A DNA stretch of 64,000 bases from Geminicoccaceae bacterium (GTDB taxonomy: Bacteria; Pseudomonadota; Alphaproteobacteria; Geminicoccales; Geminicoccaceae), in contig JANQPX010000004.1 in the NCBI GenBank assembly GCA_028285265.1, forward strand, positions 108,513 through 172,512, given 5' to 3'. Below are positions 18,561-27,926 of the stretch, one piece after another. Under the pieces are notes generated by a model. That model saw only the letters and a program-made list of their open reading frames with translations. It searched no databases and was not told where the DNA came from. Positions within the stretch are counted from its first letter, which is position 1. Each line of letters begins with the position of its first letter. The position numbers were made by a program, and so were the translations under genes.

Positions 18561-19610
18561 CTAGTGCACTGACGCATTCAGACGGTCCAATTTATTTGTG
18601 ATGTCACTAGCTGACTTTGTCCAAGTAAATGGTTTGGGGTCGTCATTGTGTTCTTCGATGTATCTTTTGATGGCGCCATGAAGATCGACAATCGAATGGA
18701 AGCTGCCGCGTTTGAGGCGTTGTCGGGTGATCGTGGAGAAGAATGTCTCGACAGCATTCAGCCATGAGCCGGATGTTGGCGTGAAATGGAAGACCCAACG
18801 AGGATGACGTTGGAGCCAGGCAATGACCTTGGGGTGCTTGTGGGTGCTGTAGTTGTCGAGGATGGCATGGATCACCTTGCCAGCAGGGACATCACGCTCG
18901 ACGATGTTGAGAAAACGAATGAACTCCTGGTGACGGTGTTTTTTCATGCAGCGTCCGATCACTGTGCCGTCGAGGGTGTTGAGGGCGGCGAATAACGTCG
19001 TCGTGCCATTGCGTTTGTCATCATGGGTCATCGTTCCGCATTTACCGGGTTTAAGCGGCAAGCCTGGCTGGGTGCGATCCAAGGCTTGGATCTGGGATTT
19101 CTCATCGATCGATAGAACAATGGCATGAGCGGGCGGCGCCATGTAGAGACCGACGATGTCCTCGAGCTTGGCAATGAAATCCGGATCGTTCGATCGCTTG
19201 AAGATGCGAAGACGATGGGGCTGGAGGTTGTGTGCCTGCCAAATCCGCTGGACGGTGTGCAAGGACACGCCCATGACTTTGGCCATGGCTCGCCCCGTCC
19301 AATGCGTCGCCTCACCTGGCGGTTCGCCGCAAGTCAGGGCGATCAGGCGTTGAACGTCGTCGGCAGGCACCGGTGGCTTGCTCGGCTTGCGGGTCGCATC
19401 ATGGAGAAGACCATCAACGCCGGCTTCGACAAAGCGTCGTTGCCAGCGCCAGACTGCCGGCCGACTGACACCAGAGCGCTTCGCTATCTCAGCGACGTTC
19501 AGTCGGTCGGATGAATGCAAAAATGATCCACGCTCGCGCCACATGCTATTGAGCGCGATTACGATCGCCAATGATCGCTTCCAAACGAACACGATCATCA
19601 GTTGAAACAA
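18561..19610 (-). pseudogene. IS630 transposase with damaged N terminus
   Basis: From DRLNVAEIAKRSGV onward the protein is a complete IS630 transposase: a winged helix-turn-helix (SRPAVWRWQRRF), then the DDE catalytic core with SIDEKSQIQAL, AILDNYSTHKHP and FTPTSGSWLNAVE. The first 35 or so residues of this open frame do not match. The expected N terminus (VSTDDRVRLEAIIGDRNRAQ) is found in another frame just upstream and runs into a TAG at 19546-19548. So at least one nonsense change and one frameshift separate the native start from the core. The stop codon TAG is made from the last TA of the element plus one flanking base. Confidence 0.85.
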
Positions 19611-19690
19611 CAGGGCAATCGGTTTGAGAAATGGCCACCTTATACCATACTCAAGCTAACTGTGAATCCGATGAATGCGTCAATGCACTA
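18562..19690 (-). mobile_element. IS630-family insertion sequence with TA target duplication
   Basis: About 1.13 kb, bounded by 20-base terminal inverted repeats that differ at one base when the flanking C/TA is counted (18561-18580 and 19672-19691, reading CTAGTGCA...). The TA dinucleotides at 18562-18563 and 19689-19690 are the target duplication typical of IS630/Tc1 elements. It contains one transposase gene, damaged at its 5' end. Confidence 0.9.
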
Positions 19691-19735
19691 GAGGGAGGCC
19701 ATTAGCTCAGATCATAGCGGTATTTGATATCTACC

Positions 19736-20471
19736 ATGGCTGCACCAGCTGGCGAATTCGACGTCTTTTTTGTCCCACGCAACCCCGGACTAACCCTGCG
19801 TGTTGTTGCTTAAAGGGAAGCTCGAAGCGCTCGGCCTTCGGGTTTTTCTCGATCAGGATGAAATCGACGCAGGCGAGAATTGGGTGATTCGTCTCAGCGA
19901 CAGCCTGCAGACTAGCCGCTACATGGTTCCGGTGCTCTCCGACCACATCACTGACGGCCGACCCTGGGTCGAGCAGGAATAGACCAGCTTCATAGGCGGC
20001 CAAGGCCCGTTCGGTCGCCTGCTGCCGGTCAGGTTCGACGCGGTCGACCTCCCCTTCATCCTGAACGCCAGCCAGGCGATCGACGCTGTCGACCGCGATG
20101 CCGAGCGCACCGCCGCCGAAGTCTTTCGCACGGTCTGCGACCCGTCAACCCTCTCGTCGGATGACCAGGGGCGTCTGGTGATCCGACGGGTTCTGGTCTT
20201 CACGGTGTCGATTGACTGCGACAACCTGTTGATCGTTCGCCCGGACGGTAGCGAACGTCGCTCGACGCTTCCCTGGAAGCAGGACAGCGCCTTCGGCATC
20301 GCCCATCTCGAGTTTTTCAAACTCCATCGCGAGGCGCTGCCTGATGGGCCGGATCGGGCCAGCCTGACCTGCTCCGCAGTCCTCGCGCTGAATGATGAAT
20401 TTTCGGGGACTAAAGCTAAGTGTTTCGCCGAAATCCGACCGACGGCTAAAGTAAGAGAAGGATTCCATTAA
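19736..20471 (+). pseudogene. TIR-domain protein, broken
   Basis: A start at 19736 gives FDVFF, the first strand of a bacterial TIR domain, but the frame ends at a TAA at 19811-19813. The domain resumes one frame over (LEALGLRVFLDQDEI, SDSLQTSRYMVPVLSD) and meets a TAG at 19980-19982, where relatives have Trp (EQE-W-TSF). After that the same frame runs to 20471 with a second, unidentified part of about 160 residues. TIR proteins in bacteria are often NADases of antiphage systems; here the gene is dead. It sits at the right end of the island, next to IS630. Confidence 0.75.
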
Positions 20472-20612
20472 TGTATGGGAGTTCGGGAGGATGCATCAAA
20501 GCGACACAGTTCTAAAGGTTCTTGCCTACTAATCCCAATCATTCCAATGATCGACGCAGTGCATCGAGGCCAAATAGTACGTCGCTGATATGGTTCCAAC
20601 TTACAGCGTTTA

Positions 20613-20623
20613 GGGATACCATT
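20613..20623 (+). repeat. Candidate island attachment site, ilvA side
   Basis: An exact copy of gggataccatt, the end of tRNA-Glu (6190-6200), in the same orientation and 43 bases before the ilvA start codon. Beyond these eleven bases the similarity is weak. It lies where the degraded mobile genes end and core genes resume. Confidence 0.45.
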
Positions 20624-20665
20624 TCCAACATAGTGGGATGGAACGAAGCGGAGGCCTTTGGGTCT

Positions 20666-21874
20666 ATGGCCGTTACCCTGACTGATGTAGAAGGCGCAGC
20701 GTCACGATTACGAGGGCAGATCGTAGAGACGCCTTGCGTGCGCTCGGAAACCCTTTCGAGGGTGACGGATACCGATCTATTCTTAAAATTCGAAAACCTT
20801 CAATTCACGTCGTCTTTTAAAGAGCGCGGCGCTCTTAACTGCCTCCTTCAGTTGACACCGGATGAGACTAGCCATGGCGTCATCGCGATGTCTGCAGGTA
20901 ACCATGCTCAGGCCCTAGCTTATCATGGCAGTCGGCTAGGCATCCCGACAACGATTGTGATGCCGCGTTCCACGCCCAATGCGAAGGTCGAGCAAACCCG
21001 GGTTTTTGGGGCTGACGTCTTACTCCATGGAAATCAATTTGATGCAACGCGCGCCTTCACGGAATGCTTGGCCGAAGAGCGTGGCTTGACGCTCGTTCAT
21101 CCCTTTGATGACCCGCGTGTTATCGCGGGACAGGGAACAGTCGGGCTTGAGATCGTTGACCAAGTTCCTGATCTCGATGTCGCCATCCTGCCGGTCGGCG
21201 GTGGGGGGCTTATGAGTGGGGCTGCGGTCGCCATCAAAGGACGATTACCTTCGGTGGAGGTCGTTGGCGTCCAGGCCGAGCGCTACGCCACGGCGGTCAA
21301 CGCCTACTACGATCGGCCCACCGTGGAAGCGGCAACTGGAACTGTTGCCGAGGGCATCGCGGTGAAGTCGCCAGGTACGCTAACGCTACCGCTCATGATG
21401 ACGCATGTCGACCGCATGCTGACCGTCAGCGAAGAACGGATCGAGCAGGCTGTGTTTGACCTCTTGGAGATCGAGAAGACGGTCGTTGAAGGGGCAGGTG
21501 CGGCGGCTTTTGCTGCCCTTCGGGGCCACGCCGAGTTATTCCGTGGCCGACGCGTGGTCTTAGTGTTATCGGGGGGCAATATCGACATGATGATCTTGTC
21601 TTCCATTCTCCAGCGCGGGTTGGTTCGTACACATCGGTTAATCCGTCTCGGCGTTGAGCTTCCGGACATGCCAGGTGCTCTTGCTGCGCTCACCCAGGTC
21701 TTAGGCGAACTCGACAGCAACATCATGGACATCTCGCATCAGCGAACCTTTGGCGGTTCATCCGTGCGCACGACATTGGTGGATCTGGTCTTGCAAATGC
21801 GTGGCGAGGAACAGGTCGAACGCGTTGTAGAGGGACTAAACCATCGCGGTTACGAGGTCCGCCTGTATCAATGA
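20666..21874 (+). CDS. ilvA: Threonine ammonia-lyase with C-terminal ACT domain
   Basis: A PLP enzyme of about 402 residues that deaminates threonine to 2-oxobutanoate, the first step towards isoleucine. I start it at the ATG at 20666, which has GGAGG 11 bases upstream; an open frame continues back to 20522 but those residues do not resemble the family and run through the candidate island end. The PLP lysine is in TSSFKERGA, the Gly-rich phosphate loop is PVGGGGLMSG, and the C-terminal 75 residues are a single ACT domain (ELPDMPGALAALTQVL). This one-ACT form is the common biosynthetic/catabolic type outside enterobacterial IlvA, which has two. Confidence 0.92.
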   Translation: MAVTLTDVEGAASRLRGQIVETPCVRSETLSRVTDTDLFLKFENLQFTSSFKERGALNCLLQLTPDETSHGVIAMSAGNHAQALAYHGSRLGIPTTIVMPRSTPNAKVEQTRVFGADVLLHGNQFDATRAFTECLAEERGLTLVHPFDDPRVIAGQGTVGLEIVDQVPDLDVAILPVGGGGLMSGAAVAIKGRLPSVEVVGVQAERYATAVNAYYDRPTVEAATGTVAEGIAVKSPGTLTLPLMMTHVDRMLTVSEERIEQAVFDLLEIEKTVVEGAGAAAFAALRGHAELFRGRRVVLVLSGGNIDMMILSSILQRGLVRTHRLIRLGVELPDMPGALAALTQVLGELDSNIMDISHQRTFGGSSVRTTLVDLVLQMRGEEQVERVVEGLNHRGYEVRLYQ

Positions 21875-21937
21875 TCGGCGGCCCATGCCCTGCTTCCCTA
21901 TCGAAAGCCTCGGGTCAGCTTGCAGCTGGACGAGCCG

Positions 21938-22489
21938 TCATGTCGACGACGAGGGGCTTGGGGAGGTGTTCAAAGGCTTCATCATGAGGACGACGCTCTT
22001 TGTGCGATCCTCGTTTGCGAGTTCGCCAACCGAGCGAAAGTGCAGGGCTTCGTGAAAGCGCATCGAAATCGGGTTGGGTGGTTCGCTATTGACCTCAAGA
22101 GCAAGATGTTTAGCTCCATTGATCAATGCATAATTTTCTATGTCGGCGTATAGTCTCCGACCATAGCCACTTTTTCGGGCCGAACTATCAATCATCACAC
22201 GGTCAATATACAAGAATTCGCTTTGATGTTGACTAAACCATTGATAGTTAGCACTTGCGTAGTTCTGTCCCGGCCAAAGAGCGACAAGCGCCCCGACCAG
22301 CTTCTCGGATTCGAAGATTCCTCGTGCGTAGGCCGATAGATCAAGGATGCCGGTCAGCTCATCGCGTTGCAAAAAGTTGACATGCGGAACAGATGCATTG
22401 TTGAGGGCAAGAAGAGCATCGACGTCGATGCTGCTTAGATCGCGGGGGCGCACCAAGAGGTTCGATTGCTGTCTTCCGGCATCACTCAT
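21938..22489 (-). CDS. GNAT-family acetyltransferase
   Basis: 183 residues. The acetyl-CoA-binding motif A is visible as IDRVMIDSSARKSGYGRRLY, followed by a helix (ADIENYALINGAKHLALEV) and the NPISMRFHEALHFRSVGE motif B typical of N-acetyltransferases. The substrate is unknown. It overlaps the CoA-transferase gene by eight bases and is the last gene of a five-gene minus-strand operon, so it may act on a product of that pathway. Confidence 0.85.
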   Translation of the reverse strand: MSDAGRQQSNLLVRPRDLSSIDVDALLALNNASVPHVNFLQRDELTGILDLSAYARGIFESEKLVGALVALWPGQNYASANYQWFSQHQSEFLYIDRVMIDSSARKSGYGRRLYADIENYALINGAKHLALEVNSEPPNPISMRFHEALHFRSVGELANEDRTKSVVLMMKPLNTSPSPSSST

Positions 22490-23681
22490 TGGTGATCACC
22501 GCGCCTTCAGCAGCGAAGGTGGCGAGTTCAGCTTCACTGAAGCCAGCCTCCAAAAGGACCTCTCGACTGTGCTGGCCATAGGTTGGTGCACCGGTTCGTA
22601 CTTTGCCCGGGGTCGCCGAAAATTTGACCGGGAGGCCAATAGTCTCAATGGATCCTTCGTTAACGTGCTCGACTGATGTCACCATTTCACGCGCGCGCAC
22701 CTGTGGATCTGCTTGCATCTGCAACACGTCATAAACCGGTCCTGCCGGTACGCCAACTGCCTCAAAGCGCGCAAGAAGCGTGGTGGCACGATGGCGCTTG
22801 AAAAACGGTGCGAGCGTGTCTTCGAGAGCCTTAAGATTTGCCATCCGTGCCGCGTTGTCGATGAAGCGCTCATCGTCTGCGAGATGGTTGGCCTCCAGCG
22901 CTTCGAGAGCGCGAAGCCAGTTCCTCTGATTGCTGCCGCCAATCACGATCCAACCATCTGAACACTCGAACGCCTGATAGGGGGCGTTGAGGGGGTGTGC
23001 GGATCCCATTGGACCCGGTGCTTCACTGGTCGCAAATGCAATTGCCGACTGCCAATATGTTTGAACGATGCCGGCTTCGAGTAAGGAAGTATCAACCATC
23101 TGCCCTTCACCGGTTTGAAGTCGATGGCTATAGGCAGCGAGAATCCCCATGGCAGCGAGAATGCCGCAGGTAATGTCGGTGACCGGCGCACCGCATTTCA
23201 CAGGAGCTCGGCCTGGAGCCTCGCCGGTGATGCTCATCAGTCCGCTCATCGCTTGGGCGACGAGATCGAAACCGCCTCGGTGGCCGTACGGCCCAGAGCG
23301 CCCGAATCCAGACAGTGCGCAGTAGATTAGGCCAGGGTTTTGTTGGCGTAACTCGTCGTAATCAAAACCAAGTTTTGCCATTGTTCCCGGCCGGTAGTTC
23401 TCGACCACGACGTCTGCGTCAGCCAGCAACCGTTTGAGGATCGTCCTGCCGCTGTCCTTTTTGAGATCGAGGGCGATACCGCGTTTATTGCGGTTCATCA
23501 TCATGAAAGCAGCCGCTTCATCACCTATTTGTGGAGGTAAGCTTCGTCGGGTGTCGTCGCCATCGGGCACTTTTTCGACCTTGATGACATCAGCACCCAT
23601 GTCCGCCAGCATGAGTGTGCACGTTGGCCCAGCCATGACATGGGTGAGATCAATGACCTTCATACCAGTGAGCGGTCCCAT
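22482..23681 (-). CDS. CaiB/BaiF-type (class III) CoA-transferase
   Basis: 399 residues with the complete class III pattern: start GMKVIDLTHVMAGPTCT, then NRNKRGIALDLK, VVENYRPGTM, ALSGFGRSGPY, and the catalytic Asp in GAPVTDITCG (about residue 169). These enzymes move CoA between carboxylic acids. The context, with a crotonase and a TRAP carboxylate transporter in the same operon, suggests uptake of an organic acid, activation with CoA and further breakdown. The exact acid cannot be read from the sequence. Confidence 0.92.
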   Translation of the reverse strand: MGPLTGMKVIDLTHVMAGPTCTLMLADMGADVIKVEKVPDGDDTRRSLPPQIGDEAAAFMMMNRNKRGIALDLKKDSGRTILKRLLADADVVVENYRPGTMAKLGFDYDELRQQNPGLIYCALSGFGRSGPYGHRGGFDLVAQAMSGLMSITGEAPGRAPVKCGAPVTDITCGILAAMGILAAYSHRLQTGEGQMVDTSLLEAGIVQTYWQSAIAFATSEAPGPMGSAHPLNAPYQAFECSDGWIVIGGSNQRNWLRALEALEANHLADDERFIDNAARMANLKALEDTLAPFFKRHRATTLLARFEAVGVPAGPVYDVLQMQADPQVRAREMVTSVEHVNEGSIETIGLPVKFSATPGKVRTGAPTYGQHSREVLLEAGFSEAELATFAAEGAVITNE

Positions 23682-23707
23682 GCTTGATCCTTTCGTGAAT
23701 CCAGCTT

Positions 23708-24487
23708 TTATCTGCCGGTAAAGGCCGGTTTTGTCTTTGCAAGAAAGGCCTTGTAGCCGATTTTAAAGTCCTCGGTGGCAAAGCAGGCATAGCTTTCATC
23801 CTGCTCTGCTGCAGTCAGAGGGATCGGCGAGAGGAGGCGGCGCGTAAAGGTCTTGTGCCAGCGGGCGACGAGCGGAGCTCCTTCCACGATGCGTGCGGCT
23901 GTCGCTGCAATTTCATCATCGAGGCTATCGTCGCTAACGACACGATTGACCAAGCCCATGTCATAGGCACGTGCGCTCTCGAAGATTTGGCCCTCAAACA
24001 GGATTTCTTTCGCGTTCGCCGGGCCAACAAGCTGGACCAAAGGTTCTAGTTCAGCGTAGGCCACCACGAGGCCTAGGCGCTTGATGGGAATACCAAAGCG
24101 GCTTCGTTCGCTACAGATTCGAAGATCTGCTGTCGTCGCAATCTCTAAGCCGCCACCGACGCAGAGGCCGTCAATCCGAGCGATGACGGGGTGACGGCAG
24201 GCGACGATCTTCTCCATCGCACTATGAGTGCGGGCACCATAAGCTTTTGCCTTTTCGGCGGTGCTACGATGCTGCTCAAATTCGCTGATATCAGCTCCGA
24301 CGGAAAACGCACGCTCGCCGCGCCCTTCCAGAATAACGCAGCGAAGATCAAGATCTTGGTCCAATTCCGAGAAGACATCACCCAAGCGATCCCACATGGC
24401 GAGACTGACGGCATTGAGTTTTGTCGGCTGATCCAACGTCACGGTGGCCGTGAGGCCCTCGCGCTTGAGCGCAATCCGATCGTCCAT
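23708..24487 (-). CDS. Enoyl-CoA hydratase/isomerase family protein (crotonase), one catalytic Glu missing
   Basis: 259 residues of crotonase fold with the oxyanion-hole segments FSVGADISEF and GLCVGGGLEIATTADL. The first catalytic Glu of classical hydratases is present in GGGLE, but the second, normally in FGxPE, is Ile here (SRFGIPIKRLG). The protein may therefore be a decarboxylase, isomerase or thioesterase-like crotonase rather than a normal enoyl-CoA hydratase. It lies 26 bases before the CoA-transferase. Confidence 0.88.
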   Translation of the reverse strand: MDDRIALKREGLTATVTLDQPTKLNAVSLAMWDRLGDVFSELDQDLDLRCVILEGRGERAFSVGADISEFEQHRSTAEKAKAYGARTHSAMEKIVACRHPVIARIDGLCVGGGLEIATTADLRICSERSRFGIPIKRLGLVVAYAELEPLVQLVGPANAKEILFEGQIFESARAYDMGLVNRVVSDDSLDDEIAATAARIVEGAPLVARWHKTFTRRLLSPIPLTAAEQDESYACFATEDFKIGYKAFLAKTKPAFTGR

Positions 24488-24502
24488 AACTATCCTCCAA
24501 GC

Positions 24503-25786
24503 TCAGCGGTAAAAGAGCTCCACGAGTGCCAGCGGAATGATCGGTACATAGGTCACCAGGATCAAAACGGCAGCGAGTACGCCGATAAAATAGACATTGA
24601 CCTTGGTGACATCCCAGACGTCCGCCTTGGCGATCGAACAGGCTGTAATCAACACGCTGGCGACAGGTGGTGTTTGCTGTCCGATTGCTAGATTCAAGGT
24701 GACAATCAGCCCGAAATGCACAAGATCGAGGCCGATGGCATGAACGATCGGTAAGACGATCGGGACGACCAGGATAATCGCCGCGGCGCCATGGAGAAAG
24801 CAACCAAGAACAAGGAAAAGTACATTCAGCATCGCGAGGATAAGATAGCGGTCCTCGGTGAACTCGATGATGCTGAGCGCCAATTCCTGGGGGAGGCGCG
24901 ACTCGGTCAGATAACGCCCTAGAAGCGCGGAGGTCGCGACCAAAAGCATGACGACAGCGGTCTGGACAGCACCGTCGATCAAGGCTGTGTGCAGATGGCG
25001 GATGTCGAGCTCGCGATAGATGACTGTACCAATAAAAAGGGCGGCAACGACGGCAAGGCCCGCCCCTTCGGTTGCCGTGACGAAACCGCCGAAAATGCCG
25101 CCCAGAATGATGATCGGCAAGAGAAAGGCCCAGGCCGCGTCTTTGAACGTCTCCCAGACCCTGCTCAGCTGAAAGACCTCCTCCACCGGAAAATTGTAGC
25201 GAACTGCGAACCAATAGGAGACGAGCATCAGACCGATCGCACCAATGATGCCGGGCACAATGCCAGCGACAAAGAGTTGGACGACTGAACTCCCGGACAT
25301 CACCGCGTAAAGGATCATCGGGATCGACGGCGGAATAATGATCGCAAGCGACGCTGACGAGGAGGTGATCGCGGCTGCGAACTCCTTTGGGTACCCTTTT
25401 TTCTTCATCGCCGGCATCAAGATCGAGCCAATGGCGGCGACATCGGCGACCGCGGAACCGGAGATTTCGGCGAAGAACATCGAGGTGCCGATGTTCACCA
25501 TGGAAAGCCCACCGCGGACAAAGCCAAGCAGGGCAGAGGCGAAGGCGATCAGGCGTCTCGAGATTCCTGAGGTGTTCATGATCGCGCCAGCGAGCACGAA
25601 CAGCGGAATTGCGATGAGGGAGAACTTTGTTGTCCCGTCAAACATGGTCGTTGCGGCTGACAGCAAGTTGTCCAAGCCACCCTTCGACACCATCGCAACC
25701 GTGGCAATAACACCAATCGCCACGGCGATTGGGACGTTGATCAACACCAACAGAAAGAGTGCGATGAGCATCGTGATGACAATCAT
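24503..25786 (-). CDS. dctM: TRAP transporter large permease (DctM)
   Basis: 427 residues with about twelve hydrophobic segments and the DctM signatures PLFVLAGAIMNTSGISRRL and ITSSSASLAIIIPPSIPMILY. It is the sodium-driven substrate-translocating subunit of a tripartite carboxylate transporter. It overlaps dctQ by four bases. No DctP binding-protein gene is present in this cluster, so the partner must be encoded elsewhere. Confidence 0.95.
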   Translation of the reverse strand: MIVITMLIALFLLVLINVPIAVAIGVIATVAMVSKGGLDNLLSAATTMFDGTTKFSLIAIPLFVLAGAIMNTSGISRRLIAFASALLGFVRGGLSMVNIGTSMFFAEISGSAVADVAAIGSILMPAMKKKGYPKEFAAAITSSSASLAIIIPPSIPMILYAVMSGSSVVQLFVAGIVPGIIGAIGLMLVSYWFAVRYNFPVEEVFQLSRVWETFKDAAWAFLLPIIILGGIFGGFVTATEGAGLAVVAALFIGTVIYRELDIRHLHTALIDGAVQTAVVMLLVATSALLGRYLTESRLPQELALSIIEFTEDRYLILAMLNVLFLVLGCFLHGAAAIILVVPIVLPIVHAIGLDLVHFGLIVTLNLAIGQQTPPVASVLITACSIAKADVWDVTKVNVYFIGVLAAVLILVTYVPIIPLALVELFYR

Positions 25787-26337
25787 CGTTCGTGCTCACT
25801 GTCGCGGACGGCTGCTTCGATCGCCTCGTGCTCATCATCATGAAGCGCAAGGCCGAGGCGAGCTTCTTGGAAGCGTTCTGGCAGGGTCACGATCTGACAA
25901 AGCGTGATGAGCGCGCACCCGATGGGGATCACCGATTGCGTAAATGAGACCAAGATCCACGGAATGCTGACAAGTGTGTCGCCATAAAGGAGTACGATGA
26001 CCTGCCAACCATACCAGGCAAGGATGGTAAAGAAGCCAATGAAAAGAACGTCGCCTACCAAGAGCATGGGCAAACGAAGGGCAGGCGGGCTCGCGGCGTA
26101 GAGCCCGGGGAACCCAAGATGGGCGCGACGCAGGGCAGCGAGAGCGGCCCCGTAATATGTAAGCCAGGCGAGCATGATCGCCGCAATCTCGTCATACCAG
26201 GTGAGCGATGAACCGGCCGTTCTATAGATCACGGCGACGACGACGACGACGGCAAGGCCAATCATCAAAACGATACAGACAAGCTCCAAGAGCCGCTCGA
26301 GGACCGTTCTAATGGCCTTCACCGGCGTTGTTTCCAA
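25783..26337 (-). CDS. dctQ: TRAP transporter small permease (DctQ)
   Basis: 184 residues with four membrane spans and the DctQ pattern (TWYDEIAAIMLAWLTYYGAALA, then RRAHLGFP). First gene of the minus-strand operon dctQ-dctM-crotonase-CoA-transferase-GNAT, so the operon promoter should lie in the gap upstream (26338-26944). Confidence 0.9.
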   Translation of the reverse strand: METTPVKAIRTVLERLLELVCIVLMIGLAVVVVVAVIYRTAGSSLTWYDEIAAIMLAWLTYYGAALAALRRAHLGFPGLYAASPPALRLPMLLVGDVLFIGFFTILAWYGWQVIVLLYGDTLVSIPWILVSFTQSVIPIGCALITLCQIVTLPERFQEARLGLALHDDEHEAIEAAVRDSEHER

Positions 26338-26944
26338 TCATGCTGCTTCATGCCAGCCTCCCATTTTTTACTTTGCCAGGGTGTAGCTTGGCGTCAAGCG
26401 GCTGCTCGCATGTCCTCTTAAAGAACGTTTCAATCAAGACGATGAAAGCGCTGAACCAAGCCGACCGCCATAAACGCAAAGCCGAGACGGGCGAGGCGAG
26501 ACCGATGCAAGCATGGTCGCGATCGAGGTGACAGGCTTAAAGTCCCTAAAACGTAAGGAAAAACAAAAGTTTAGTCAGCCTGCTGGGGCTAGCTCGATCG
26601 AGCGGGGATAGTATCAAATTCGGTGCTATCGTGCCGAAATCGTGCGCCCTGACATGAGATCGACAGGCCGCGGCCGATTGACCTGATGAAGGCGTTTGAA
26701 AACCTTTTGTCATCCTAGGGCGTACATCACTGCTCCGGACACGTGACGTCACGAAGTCGCGGAGGTATCGTCCATCTCCCGTGTCAGTCAGCTTGGGCCA
26801 GATTGCCGAGGGCCGACTTGACAGCATGCTCCAGCGCGACGACTTGGCCGTGCTCGTCAACAATTCGATCGTTGATTTCCCGATCAAACTAACCAAATCT
26901 GGACATAACACTGTTGGTCTTGAATCTCATTTTCCGATGGTCCT
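26338..26944. other. 607-base divergent intergenic region
   Basis: Separates the TRAP operon (minus) from lipA (plus) and should hold both promoters. A minus-strand open frame at 26546-26911 has no start signal or recognisable motif, and other frames read fragments such as DEHGQVVALEHAVK broken by stops, so a decayed gene is possible but unproven. No repeat or RNA gene seen. Confidence 0.4.
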
Positions 26945-27868
26945 ATGGTCGAGATCTTAAACCGCACCACCGCCAACAACCTGACGAGAAAGCCGCCTTG
27001 GATACGCGTACGTGCGCCGAGTTCAGAAGGTTATCACACCACGCGAAAACTGATGCGTGCGAAGAGCTTGAACACTGTTTGCGAGGAAGCGGCTTGTCCG
27101 AATATCGGTGAGTGTTGGTCCCAAGGTCACGCGACCGTCATGATTCTTGGCGACACCTGCACACGGGCCTGTACCTTTTGCAATGTGAAGACCGGTTTGC
27201 CCCGTGCCATTGATCCTAAGGAACCGGTCCATCTCGCTGAGGCTCTTGCCGAATTGGGTCTTAAGCATATCGTCATCACCTCGGTTGACCGGGATGATCT
27301 GGTGGATGGTGGTGCAATCCAGTTCGTGCGCAGCATTCAGGAGATTCGAAAGGCATCGCCGGACACGACGATCGAAATTTTGACGCCTGACTTCTTAAGG
27401 AAGCCATTCGATGCCATTGCGTCGATCGTCGACGCGGGACCAGACGTCTACAATCACAATCTGGAAACGGTGCCCAGGCTCTATCGGAGCGTGCGGCCAG
27501 GTGCCCGATACTTCCACTCACTTCGCTTGCTCGATCGTGTGAAAGAACGTGATCCCCGCCTTTTCACCAAGTCCGGCATCATGGTAGGCCTTGGTGAGGA
27601 GAAACGTGAGGTCTATCAGGTGATGGACGATATGAGATCCGCAGGTGTCGATTTCTTAACGATCGGTCAATATCTGCAGCCGACTCCACGCCATCACCCT
27701 GTGGAACGTTATGTTGAGCCGAAGGAGTTCGAAGACTATGCGCGCATGGCGCGCGCTAAGGGTTTTCTGATGGTCTCTGCCTCGCCATTGACGAGGAGTT
27801 CATACCTCGCTGGCGACGACTTCGCAAAACTGCAGGCCGCCCGCAATGCCAGCCTCGCCGCCGAGTAG
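26945..27868 (+). CDS. lipA: Lipoyl synthase
   Basis: A 307-residue radical SAM enzyme that inserts two sulphurs into protein-bound octanoyl groups to make lipoyl cofactor. The auxiliary iron-sulphur cluster motif is [12 protein letters not shown] and the radical SAM cluster motif is CTRACTFC. The C-terminal Arg-Ser-Ser-Tyr of the family is present (TRSSYLAGD). The N terminus is some 15-20 residues shorter than in many alphaproteobacterial homologues, starting [12 protein letters not shown], but all functional parts are present. Confidence 0.96.
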   Translation: MVEILNRTTANNLTRKPPWIRVRAPSSEGYHTTRKLMRAKSLNTVCEEAACPNIGECWSQGHATVMILGDTCTRACTFCNVKTGLPRAIDPKEPVHLAEALAELGLKHIVITSVDRDDLVDGGAIQFVRSIQEIRKASPDTTIEILTPDFLRKPFDAIASIVDAGPDVYNHNLETVPRLYRSVRPGARYFHSLRLLDRVKERDPRLFTKSGIMVGLGEEKREVYQVMDDMRSAGVDFLTIGQYLQPTPRHHPVERYVEPKEFEDYARMARAKGFLMVSASPLTRSSYLAGDDFAKLQAARNASLAAE

Positions 27869-27926
27869 CTCGCGGTCACGGGCTGTCTGTCCACCTCGAT
27901 CAGGCCAGAGGCAAAAGTAACAGACC

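Noticed and set aside
24378..25214. 278-codon minus-strand frame over dctM and the crotonase start
   Set aside because: It is out of frame with dctM and the crotonase, both supported by family motifs, and is very rich in Arg, His and Cys, as shadow frames are.
26546..26911. 121-codon minus-strand frame upstream of lipA
   Set aside because: No ribosome binding site, signal or domain; Ser/Arg-rich composition. Possibly overlies a decayed gene, but unsupported.
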